DNA from: an uncultured Candidatus Altimarinota bacterium
GTDB taxonomy: Bacteria; Patescibacteriota; Gracilibacteria; BD1-5; UBA6164
Reading direction: 5' to 3'
Assembly: GCA_937944175.1 (NCBI GenBank)
Contig: CALDZW010000077.1
Location: 1 to 16,194, forward strand
DNA length: 16,194 nucleotides
This document shows, piece by piece, positions 8,200-15,846 of this stretch. The position numbers were made by a program, and so were the translations under genes. Below the pieces are notes generated by a model that had not been told where the DNA came from, searched no databases, and was given only the letters and a program-made list of their open reading frames with translations. Position 1 is the stretch's first letter. Each line of letters begins with the position of its first letter.

Positions 8200-9210
8200 A
8201 TGAAATTATCAATTATTAAGAAAAGAAAAAAATACCTTTTATCATCAGGAATTTTGATTATATTTTCACTTTGTATGATTTTATTCTGAAATCTGAATCT
8301 GTGAATAGACATGACAGGATGAACTCAAGCTGAGTATTCATACTCTAATATTAGTATTGATGAAATGAGAATTGCGATTGCAAAAGAGGCATCAAATATT
8401 GTCCATAACTGAAAAGAAGTTATCAACTCGACAAGTGTGTATAAAATATCATGACAGAATGCACTCAGTGTAGTTGTGTGATTTGATTCATCTATTGCTG
8501 AAAAAGAACTCTCAGATCTTAAAGAGAATTTTAGAACTATTACACTGAATGTATTACAAGCTTCTGATAACACAGTAGAGGAGTCTGCATATACAAATAT
8601 ATGAAAAAGTTTTTGAGATTATATCAAAAATACAGCTATTACCACTCTTCTGATTGCATTAGTTGCGATTGCTATCTATGTAGCATGGACATTTTCATGA
8701 GTAGTAAGTGGAATTAGTTCAGTATCGTTTGCTATCATTGTTATTGCTACATTATTTCATGATGTAGTTATTGCAACTGGTATGTACATATTTGCAGGAA
8801 CTATGTTTCCAGAGTTCAAAATTGACACATTTTTCATTACCGCTCTTCTTACTATTCTTGGATATTCAATTAATGATACTATTGTAATCTTTGATAGAAT
8901 TAGATCTAATCTAGAAAAAGAGACAAAGAAGTGAAATAAGTTAAAAAATATTATTGATCTCTCAGTAACTGAAAGCCTGAGAAGAAGTATCTACACCAGT
9001 GTAACACTCCTCTTTGTTCTTATAACCATCTTCATGTTTGGTCCAGAATCAATTAGCTGATTTGTCCTTGTTATGATCTTTGGTACAATTATTGGTACAT
9101 ACTCTTCAATATTCATAGCCTCTCCATTGCTCTATGAATTGAATAAGAATAAAGATCTTAAAGTAATTGATAAAAAAGCCTATAATCCTGATGATAAGAT
9201 AGTGGTGTAG
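8200..9210 (+). CDS. secF: Protein translocase subunit SecF
   Basis: 336 residues, a stand-alone SecF. With SecD it forms the proton-driven accessory complex that helps pull proteins out of SecYEG. After TM1 (about 12-30) comes the GIDMTGGT motif (35-42), then a ~90-residue extracytoplasmic P1-like domain. Five more helices follow, with LFHDVVIATGMY, LGYSINDTIVIFDRIRSNLE (the RND-fold proton-path region) and a late FGPESISGFVLVMIFGTIIG-type helix. No secD lies beside it: the upstream neighbour is the divergent dedA, so the usual secD-secF pairing is broken here. The start ATG is preceded by ATTATTTTT with no Shine-Dalgarno; a possible TATAAG -10 lies at 8183-8188. Stop is TAG, followed by a hairpin. 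Confidence 0.95.
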
Positions 9211-9237
9211 TTGATATAACCTACACCAAATATCTAA

Positions 9238-9263
9238 ATAAATGTTCTATTGAGAACATTTAT
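9238..9263 (+). terminator. Strong hairpin after secF, weak T-tail
   Basis: A perfect 11-bp stem ATAAATGTTCT / AGAACATTTAT with loop ATTG starts 28 bp after the secF stop. The sequence after it (GATATGTTT) is not a clean T-run, so it may stabilise the 3' end or terminate only partly. Confidence 0.55.
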
Positions 9264-9266
9264 GAT

Positions 9267-9335
9267 ATGTTTAAAACGTGAACAAAGGAAAATGCAACAT
9301 GAGATGAAAAACTGAAAAAGATTATTAACTCATAA
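9267..9335 (+). CDS. Possible 22-residue peptide ORF
   Basis: ATG to TAA, reading MFKTGTKENATGDEKLKKIINS in code 25 shorthand (two TGA/Gly). It begins just past the secF hairpin and ends 14 bp before the next small ORF. Charged and soluble-looking; no recognised family. An ORF this short can arise by chance; an overlapping frame from 9262 gives a different 34-residue peptide. Listed only because it lies in a tandem of small ORFs. Confidence 0.2.
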
Positions 9336-9349
9336 GAATTTAACTATTT

Positions 9350-9559
9350 ATGGTGAATGTTAAATGAGAATGAGATAATAAGCCTGACCAACTTTCGCCT
9401 GAAGAATGGGAATCTATGAGACAAGAAACTATGAAACAGCAGTTGGCAATTTTGGCACAAACAGATACAGCCGAGACACCTGAAATAAAAAGATGATATA
9501 AAGCAGTTAAGAACGATCAAAGAAAGCAGGCGAGAAGAAGAAGGCATCGTTGGTTTTAA
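9350..9559 (+). CDS. Small hypothetical protein, 69 residues
   Basis: An open frame from ATG to TAA with three internal TGA codons read as Gly, and an in-frame TAA just upstream (9341-9343) that fixes this ATG as the first possible start. The middle is acidic/polar and probably helical (QLSPEEWESMRQETMKQQ), the next part is neutral (LAILAQTDTAETPEIK), and the last ~20 residues are strongly basic (KNDQRKQARRRRHRWF), suggesting contact with nucleic acid or the ribosome. No family recognised. The LSPEEW pattern and sensible codon use favour a real gene over a chance ORF. It lies between secF and uppS. A minus-strand frame over the same bases looks like a shadow. Confidence 0.55.
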
Positions 9560-9640
9560 AAAGATTCTTTAGGACTACAATAACATAAAGATCTTAACAA
9601 TTTATGATAACAAACCGTTTGCAAACATCTAAAAATCATT

Positions 9641-9673
9641 ATGATTACTAAAATATTTAGTAATCATTTTTTT
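9641..9673 (+). terminator. Terminator-like hairpin abutting the uppS start
   Basis: A perfect 12-bp stem (ATGATTACTAAA / TTTAGTAATCAT, loop ATA) followed by a seven-T run. The T-run is directly followed by the uppS ATG at 9674, leaving no 5' leader between hairpin and start. It may end transcripts from the small ORF upstream, or it may control uppS. Confidence 0.75.
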
Positions 9674-10372
9674 ATGATCAATCATCTAGCCATTATCATG
9701 GATGGAAACAGAAGATGGGCAAAGAGCAGATTGTTGCCAAGTGTAGCAGGCCATAAGGCGTGAGCTGATAATGCAAGGAAGATAGTGGAGTTAGCAGATA
9801 ATAAAGGAATAAAGTATATTACTTTGTGGGCTCTATCTACAGAGAATCTTCAGAAGAGGTGAAATGAGGAAGTTGAGGCAATTATCAAGTTGGTGAATAA
9901 TATTGAGAGTTTCTTGTCTGAGATGATTACAGAGTGACTGAAATTTCAGGTTATTTGAGATGTATCTAGACTTCCTGATGAATCACAAAAAATACTTGCT
10001 TGAGTCATTGAAAAGACAAAAAATAACACATGAATAGTAACAACACTCGCGCTTATTTATGGAGGACAAGACGAAATTGTGAGAGGAATGAAAAAGTTTA
10101 TAGTAGAAAATAAAGATAAAGCTAATTTTGAAGAGATATATTCTCAAATGAAACCAGAAGATTTTAGAAAATATCTAGATGTATGTATTTTACCAAAACC
10201 AGATGTAATAGTGAGAACTGGATGAGATATTCGTCATTCATGATTTTTACTTTTTGATAGTGATTATTCAGAGTATTATTTCACTGAAAAATGATGGCCC
10301 GCTTTTGATGAAGATGAGCTTGATAAAGTGATAGATTTTTTTGATAACAGTAAAAGAAATTTTGGTAAATAA
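9674..10372 (+). CDS. uppS: Undecaprenyl (cis-prenyl) diphosphate synthase
   Basis: 232 residues (E. coli 253). It adds isopentenyl units in cis to FPP to make the C55 lipid carrier for cell-wall and surface glycans. The conserved IIMDGNRRWAK (7-17) carries the Mg-binding Asp10. Then come GHKAG, TLWALSTEN (the ALSTEN variant of AFSSEN), VIGD, and the C-terminal RTGGDIRHSGFLL with YFTEKGWPAFDEDEL. Variations from E. coli: GNRRWA instead of GNGRWA, YGGQDEI instead of YGGR-[DE]-I, and HSGFLLF for ISNFLLWQ. Chain length could therefore differ. The ATG at 9674 is required because the conserved block begins at residue 5. The polyprenyl synthase that may supply its allylic primer follows 49 bp later. 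Confidence 0.95.
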
Positions 10373-10421
10373 TTTTTTGTATTAATATAAAAATATTTTT
10401 TTAAAAAATAATTGTGCTTAT

Positions 10422-11324
10422 ATGCTTCCAATATGGTATTCAGATTATAAAGAATTTGTAGAAGAGGGGATTCAACATACATTGGATATGTATTTTGAAA
10501 ATACTTGAGAAACTGATCAATGACCATTGCAAGACTTTGAAGAGGCTATTAGATATTCAGTTCAGTGATGAAAAAAAATTAGAGCTATTTTGGCCTTAGA
10601 ATTTTATTTATTATTGTCTCACAAGAAACTTTCTGATATTACTGTAGAAGATGATATTATAAAAGTCTGCACAGCTCTCGAGATGACTCATTCGTGGACA
10701 CTGATTCAAGATGATCTTCCATGTATGGATAATGATACATTAAGAAGATGACAACCAACAGTGTGGTCAAAATATGGTGAATATCAAGCAGTGCTAGCTA
10801 GTGATGTTTTACACACATACTCTTATGAGTTACTGAGTAGTTTAAAAGATTCAAGACAGGCCCTTAATCTTATTCAAACTCTTTCAAAAGCATTAGGATA
10901 CTACTGAGTTGCTTCAGGTCAAATTGAAGATCTGTATTATGAAGAGCATCCAGACAAATTGAATCAAGAAATTCTCCTACAAATCCATAGAAAAAAAACT
11001 GGAAAGCTTATAAAAGCAGCTGTGAAAATGTGAATAATAGCTTCATGAAATACTAAATACCTTAAACCACTCAGTGCATTTGGTGAAAAGCTATGACTGG
11101 CCTTTCAAATAAAAGATGATATTCTTGATGTAGAGGGAAGTATTGAAGAAACAGGGAAAAGTGTATGAAGATGAGAAGAAAAAGGTTTTGTGTTTTTTCA
11201 ATGATTAGAGAAGTCTAAAAAGCATTTAAGAAATCTTTTAGACTCATGTTTAGTTATATCAAAAGATCTACAATCTGAAAAGTTGAGTTTTATTACAGAG
11301 TATGTATGAAATAGAGTGAAGTAA
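10422..11324 (+). CDS. Short-chain trans-polyprenyl diphosphate synthase (FPP/GGPP synthase type)
   Basis: 300 residues, matching the IspA length (299). It condenses IPP with allylic diphosphates; the product would prime UppS. Motifs: GGKKIRA (49-55; the family usually has GGKRIR), FARM DDLPCMDND (97-105), RRGQPT (108-113), KTGKLI (192-197), and SARM DDILD (232-236) preceded by FQIK. Trp92 sits five residues before the first FARM Asp, where bacterial FPP synthases have Tyr, so a bulky residue would cap the chain at about C15-C20. Product length is therefore inferred. The upstream 49 bp are almost pure A/T. The stop is separated by a single base from the convergent nadK stop. Confidence 0.94.
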
Positions 11325-11325
11325 C

Positions 11326-12138
11326 TTAGCTGAAATTTTGTTCTAGAAATATTTTATCCTTCCATGCTATTGATTGTTTTTCTGGAATAAGAAGTTGAAT
11401 CTCAGAATCTGATTTTTTAATTTCTATAGTTATCTCTTCGTCTTTAATTTCTAAAAAATCACTTCCATCACATACTATTTTAATATCTGAGAGTCTTCAG
11501 GTATTTTTTATGGTGACTTTTTTTGTATTATTAATCAACACACTTTTAAAATATCGTGGAAGCCATGGAGCTTTTGGAGTCAAAACAAAAGTCCTAAGCT
11601 CATGAGGAATAATTGGGCCTCCAAGAGAAAAATTATAACCTGTACTTCATGCAGGCGTAGAAAAAACTAAGCCATCTCATTTAAGATTGGTACATATTGA
11701 TTTTCAATTATCTGATCATGAGATACAGATATCAAGTTCAATAATTTTCCCTGTATTTGCACGGATATCAATTTCATTAAAAGAGAATGATTGTTTCTTT
11801 TCGGCTCATATTGTAACTTCAGATTCTAGTAATGGATAGTTTGCCAGTATGAATGTTTCTGAATCTTCAATTTCATCAATAGCATGAAGCAGGAATCATT
11901 TTGTTCCAAAGTTCATTCATAAAATAGGTCTGCTTCATGAATGCACTTCTTGAATTACTTTTAATAGAGTTCAATCTCATCAAAGCACACATACTACTCA
12001 ATCAGAGTATTGAGTTTCTAATTTCTGAATGAGTGTATCAATATTTCAAGTATCAATATAATTAGTGAGTTCTCATCAGAGTTCATATTTTCTTCTATTA
12101 AAGTAAAGAGTGGATTTTGATATATTTTTCTGTAACAT
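11326..12138 (-). CDS. nadK: NAD kinase
   Basis: 270 residues. It phosphorylates NAD to NADP using ATP or polyphosphate. Key motifs: LGGDGTLLK (52-60) with catalytic Asp55, GMNFGTKGFLL (74-84), SFNEIDIR (119-126, the NE nucleotide-binding pair), and GDGLVFSTPAGSTGYNFSLGGPI split over 154-176. The usual STPTGSTAY is STPAGSTGY here, a mild change. Four glycines of the catalytic loops are TGA. It starts 6 bp after the pyrG stop, so the two are one operon. Its stop is one base from the convergent prenyl-synthase stop, leaving no intergenic terminator. Confidence 0.95.
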
Positions 12139-12144
12139 GATATT

Positions 12145-13776
12145 TTAGGCTATAAGTAATTTTGAGCCATTATCTATACTTGCCTGAACATGTCAAAGAA
12201 ATAATGGATGTGGATTTTCTAAACTGGATTTAAATTCTGGATGAGCTTGTGTGGCTACATAGAATGGATGATCATTTAGTTCAATAAACTCTACTAATTT
12301 TCAGTCAGGACTTTTTCAAGAAAGAGTTAATCAAGATTTTTCTAAGATTTCATGATACTCAGTGTTTACCTCATATCTGTGCCTGTGCCTTTCTGAAATA
12401 GTATGTGTTCAATAGAGTTTTTCAACCAGACTTCACTTTGATAGTTGAGCTTCATATCAACCTAGTCTCATCGTTCATCATTTTTCAGTGATACTTTTTT
12501 GATCTGACATAATAGAAATTACTGGATTTTTACATTTTTCATCAAATTCTAAAGATGAGGCATCTGGCATATTGCATATATTTTTTGCATACTCAATTAC
12601 AGCTATTTGTAATCATAAGCAAATTCAGAGAAAAGGAATATTATTTTCTCTAATATATTTCATTGCCTTAATTTTCCCTTCCGTTCATCTAGATCAGAAA
12701 CCACCAGGAATAATAACTCAATTGATATTTTTGAATAGATTTTGTAGGGATCGATTCCAATCGATCCCTACAGGGGTATTTTCTAATTCTTCAGCATCTA
12801 TCCATACAATCTTTATTTTTGTATTGTGTGATCATCCAGCATGGATAAGTGATTCTGTAATTGATTTGTAGGTATCTTCAAATTGGGTATATTTTCATAC
12901 TATTCAAATAGATATTGATTTTTGAGTAGTAGTAATATTATCAACATATGTATTCCATTGTGTTAATTTTGGTTGGATTTTTGTGAGTCAGAGCTTGGAG
13001 TTAAGAAGTGTATGAAGGTTTTGTGTATAAAATATCTTAGGAACTTGATAGACACTTTGTGCATTTGGTGCCTCAATCACTCCTTCAATATTCACATCAC
13101 ATGTATGTGCTATTTTTTCTTTTATATCAGATGGAATTATGTTATCAGATCTACATACAATAAAATCAGGAATGATTCATGTTTTTCTTAATTCTTTCAC
13201 TGAGTTTTGGACAAGTTTTGTTTTAATTTCTCAAGAGTAGCTAAGTTGAAGGACTGGTGCAACTATTCAGCAGGCAATATTTGACTCTCATAATTTAGTT
13301 TTAAGTGATCTGATAGCTTCTAAAAAAGGAGCATTTTCTATATCTCATACTGTTCATCATACTTCCACCAGGGTAATATCATTCTGTTGAGCGGTGATCA
13401 TCACTAATCGGTTTATTTCATTAGTTATATGAGGGATAATCTGTACAGTTTTTCAGAGGTAATCTCATCTTCTCTCTCCAGTAATAACATTTTGATAGAC
13501 CTTTCCAGTAGTAATATTGCTGTCTTTTGATAATTGTGATCACACAAAGCGTTCATAATTTCATATATCAAGATCACATTCACCTCAGTCCTCAGTAACA
13601 AAGACTTCTCAGTGTTCATAGGGGCTCATTGTTCATGCATCAATTTGAATATAGGGATCCATTTTCACCATTCCAACTTTATATCCACTTGCTTGGTAGA
13701 GCTTTCAAATTGAAGAAGTTGTTACTCATTTTCAAAGTCCTGATATAGCTCAACCTGTTATAAATATTATCTTCAT
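12145..13776 (-). CDS. pyrG: CTP synthase
   Basis: 543 residues (E. coli 545). It aminates UTP to CTP using glutamine and ATP. The N-terminal synthetase domain (1 to about 270) has TGGAISGLGKG (7-17), MDPYIQIDAGTMSPYEHGEVFVTEDGGE read as adjacent pieces (39-66), and EVGGTVGDIE (138-147). The class I glutaminase domain (about 285-543) has PGGFGSRG (357-364), nucleophile Cys386 in GICLGLQ, RHRHRYEVN (463-471), and His512/Glu514 in HPEF. Between IDAEELENT and NINGVIIPGG the protein has about nine residues more than E. coli (PVGIDWNRSL region, 335-345). These are encoded by a perfect 30-bp palindrome (12743-12772). It is first in the pyrG-nadK operon. A TATATA lies 5 bp before the ATG. Confidence 0.97.
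12743..12772. repeat. Perfect 30-bp palindromic element inside pyrG
   Basis: Arms TGTAGGGATCGATT and AATCGATCCCTACA (14 bp each) flank CC. It is more GC-rich than its surroundings, keeps the pyrG frame, and encodes residues 335-345 in the loop before the glutaminase PGGFG motif. It differs from the intergenic hairpin repeats. Its size equals the extra loop relative to E. coli PyrG, which suggests an in-frame insertion of a REP-like mobile palindrome. Confidence 0.85.
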
Positions 13777-13804
13777 AATCTTATATATGTTAATCAGTAA
13801 AATT

Positions 13805-13858
13805 AAAAAAACCACAACTACTTGTTTCTCTGTCTAGTAATTTATGGAGTTTTTTTTT
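13805..13858. promoter_or_regulatory. Terminator-like hairpin upstream of pyrG
   Basis: CCACAACTACT (13812-13822) pairs imperfectly with AGTAATTTATGG (13836-13847), flanked by an A-run at 13805-13811 and nine Ts at 13850-13858, so it could terminate in either direction. Nothing annotated needs terminating here. Lying about 30 bp upstream of the pyrG start, it could be an attenuator if the real promoter is further upstream. Confidence 0.35.
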
Positions 13859-13961
13859 ATTCTGACTATGTTGTAAACAGCTTATCTTTTAATTTTAATT
13901 TTGCAAATTTTATGATATAATTACTCATATGCCTGAAAGAAATTAGTTTCCTACGTTTTTT

Positions 13962-14033
13962 CATAACTCTATCTTGCCCTAAAGGATACCTCACGTTGTG
14001 CATAATTTCTTTCTCTTACTTAAGAGAAAGATG
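13962..14033 (+). repeat. Dispersed hairpin repeat, copy D (interrupted)
   Basis: The lead-in CATAACTCTATCTTG (as in copy B) is separated by about 27 extra bases from the perfect 10-bp hairpin CTTTCTCTTA-CT-TAAGAGAAAG (14009-14030) and ATGC. It looks like a copy split by an insertion, or a lead-in next to a second copy. Confidence 0.65.
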
Positions 14034-14078
14034 CTGCATATACAAAAATAAGAGATGAGAAAACTGTTTTATTAAGAG

Positions 14079-14084
14079 TATAAT
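14079..14084 (+). promoter_or_regulatory. Candidate -10 box of the K+ channel gene
   Basis: A perfect TATAAT lies 20 bp before the ATG, which predicts a leader of about 13 nt. No good -35 is visible 16-18 bp upstream (TGAGAA at 14056-14061 is weak). Confidence 0.45.
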
Positions 14085-14104
14085 TATTATTGAAATACAG
14101 TGTT

Positions 14105-14989
14105 ATGTGAATCTGGTGATTTTTTAAAAAAGAAAAACAAGAAGAATGACGTATTCAAGAGGTGGCTTTTATTGTTGATGATACTGATAAAAATACACTG
14201 TTTGAAAAAACAGATACCAAAACAGGAAGGATTGCTAACTATTGAATACTACTATTAATTTTTATCTCTATCTGAATGCTCATGTTTGAGAGTATAGAAG
14301 ATAACTGACAAAAATACCTTATCCAAATTTTTATTCTTGATGCCATTATCTCTATATTATTTGGTGCAGAATATGTATATAGATTTTTGCGTTCTGATGA
14401 TAAAAAGAAATTTCCATTCAGAATCATGAATATATTTCACTTGCTTTCATTCCTCCCATTTTTTGTCATAACCTTGTTGTATTGAATGGGGAATTATACT
14501 ATTCTTGCACTTTTTAGACTCTTTAGAGTGTTTAAAATCTTTGAATTATTAAATAGACTTCCTATTTTACTAAAATTGAGCAGAGGAATTTATAAACACA
14601 AGGTTGAGTATGGAGCCTGATTTTTTATTATTACTATTATTTTAGTTTTCTTTGCAACACTTGTGTACTTTTTTGAAAATACCTTTGGTTGAAGTGAGGC
14701 ATTTTCATCAGTTCCAGCTACACTGTGGTGGGCAGTGGTAACTATGACAACAGTGGGATACGGTGATGTTATTCCACTTACACCTATGGGAAGAATACTT
14801 TGAGGGATTCTCATGTTTTTGTGACCAATAGTGATTGCTATTATGTCATCACTCACGGTATTGATTTTCCTAGAATCCACAAAAATGATTTCATATAACT
14901 GAAAATCAAAAGAATGCATAAAATGCTGAACAAGTAATACTAAAGATTCTGAATTTTGTAAAAGGTGTGGGGTGCCATTTGAGATGTAA
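14105..14989 (+). CDS. Voltage-gated-type potassium channel with C-terminal zinc ribbon
   Basis: 294 residues. After a ~45-residue charged cytoplasmic N-terminus come six helices: S1 about 46-62, S2 72-93, S3 105-126, S4 131-150 with Arg138, Arg141, Lys144 in FRLFRVFKIF, S5 about 169-190, pore helix WWAVVTMT, filter TVGYGD (216-221), and S6 about 229-256. The filter is the classic K+ signature. S4 has only about three regularly spaced charges, so voltage sensing may be weak. The C-terminus (271-288) has C-x2-C-x10-C-x2-C (Cys271, 274, 285, 288), a zinc-ribbon pattern, where many bacterial channels have an RCK/TrkA-N or cyclic-nucleotide domain. Codon 2 is TGA/Gly. It is followed 67 bp later by a HAD gene with its own possible promoter. 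Confidence 0.93.
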
Positions 14990-15001
14990 TAGAACATAAA
15001 T

Positions 15002-15029
15002 TTGACGTATAACAATATTTCATTATTAC
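15002..15029 (+). promoter_or_regulatory. Candidate promoter of the HAD gene
   Basis: TTGACG (15002-15007, 5/6 to consensus) and TATTAC (15024-15029, 4/6) are separated by 16 bp, 27 bp before the ATG. AGGTGGA at 15030-15036 lies too far from the start to act as a Shine-Dalgarno. Confidence 0.4.
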
Positions 15030-15056
15030 AGGTGGAATACTTTTTGAAACTAGTAA

Positions 15057-15761
15057 ATGAATCACTCTCCAGAGATCACAACAGTACTATTTGACAAAGA
15101 TTGAGTATTTTTAGATTCAGAGATTATCAATGTAATTTCACATGATTTTGCTATGGCAGTTCAGTGAATTCTCCTCAATGATGAAGATAAACTTGATCTT
15201 TATGGCAAAAACTGAAAAGATTGAGCACAAATACTTTCAAACAAATGATATGAATTTGATAAAGAAGCATACATGAAATTGAAAAGTTTTTATTACAGAT
15301 ATCACCTTGATAAAGCTGAAATATTTACTGAAGTTGTTGAATTTGCAAAAAGACTAAAAGAAGAGTGATATACACTTGCTATGGTTACTTCAATGGAAGA
15401 TCAATCAACAAAAGAAAGTATAAAAAAATTGTGACTAGAAGAAATTTTTGATGTAGTTATCACTTCAGATGATTGTGAAAATAGAAAGCCAGATAAAGAA
15501 CCATATGAAAAAGCCATGAAAGCTCTCTGAGTTTCCCCAGAAGAATGTCTGGTAATTGAAGATTCTCCAGTCTGAATAACTTCAGCTCAATGAGCATGAA
15601 TTAAGTGTATGGTTATTAAAAGCCCACACGTAAGAGAAGAAGATATTTCTGATGCTGATTATATGCTTACAGATAAGAGTTTATTAGCTGAGTATGAATT
15701 AGAAGAGATTATAGGAAAACTTGCTGAGGAGAAGATACAAAAATCTTTAGATACAAAATAG
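15057..15761 (+). CDS. HAD-superfamily hydrolase (beta-phosphoglucomutase-like)
   Basis: 234 residues. Motif I is FDKDGVFLDSE with nucleophile Asp13 and acid/base Asp15; most relatives have D-[MLF]-DG, so Lys14 is unusual. A C1-type helical cap occupies about 20-88. Motif II is MVTSMED (Thr111/Ser112), motif III Lys144 in ENRKPDKEPYEKA, and motif IV EDSPVGITSAQGAG (168-181). This suits subfamily IA enzymes such as beta-phosphoglucomutase, phosphoglycolate phosphatase or sugar-phosphate phosphatases. The DGVxxDSE form leans to the phosphoglucomutase/sugar group, but the substrate cannot be told. TAA lies in frame directly before the ATG, fixing the start. Stop is TAG. A terminator follows just before metG. 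Confidence 0.92.
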
Positions 15762-15813
15762 TACATAATTTTATTAATTCTACATTAGTTTTACTTTTAT
15801 CTCTATATCATTA

Positions 15814-15846
15814 AAATGCTTTTAATACTTATTAAAGGCATTTTTT
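15814..15846 (+). terminator. Terminator hairpin abutting the metG start
   Basis: A 14-bp stem (AAATGCTTTTAATA / TATTAAAGGCATTT, one G-U pair) followed by Ts through 15846. The next base is the A of the metG ATG. It probably ends the HAD transcript. TATTAA (15830-15835) inside the right arm could double as a metG -10 box. Confidence 0.75.

Larger units (their letters stand above)
13777..14104. other. 328-bp divergent intergenic region between pyrG and the K+ channel gene
   Basis: No gene supported. It holds a possible pyrG -10 (TATATA, 13782-13787, minus), an imperfect stem flanked by A7 and T9 runs (13805-13858), the split hairpin repeat copy D (13962-14033), and a perfect TATAAT (14079-14084, plus) for the channel gene. 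The remaining bases are A/T-rich with only very short ORFs. Confidence 0.7.

Noticed and set aside
12743..12772. The pyrG palindrome as a transcription terminator
   Set aside because: It has no T-run on either side and lies in the middle of an intact essential gene.
12572..12871. Plus-strand ORF of 99 residues
   Set aside because: It is antisense to the glutaminase domain of pyrG.
1303..14033. Hairpin repeats as a CRISPR array
   Set aside because: Copies are kilobases apart, diverge in sequence, and have no regular spacers or cas genes.
14590..15015. Minus-strand ORF of 141 residues
   Set aside because: It is antisense to the K+ channel pore region, whose filter and zinc-ribbon motifs are clear on the plus strand.
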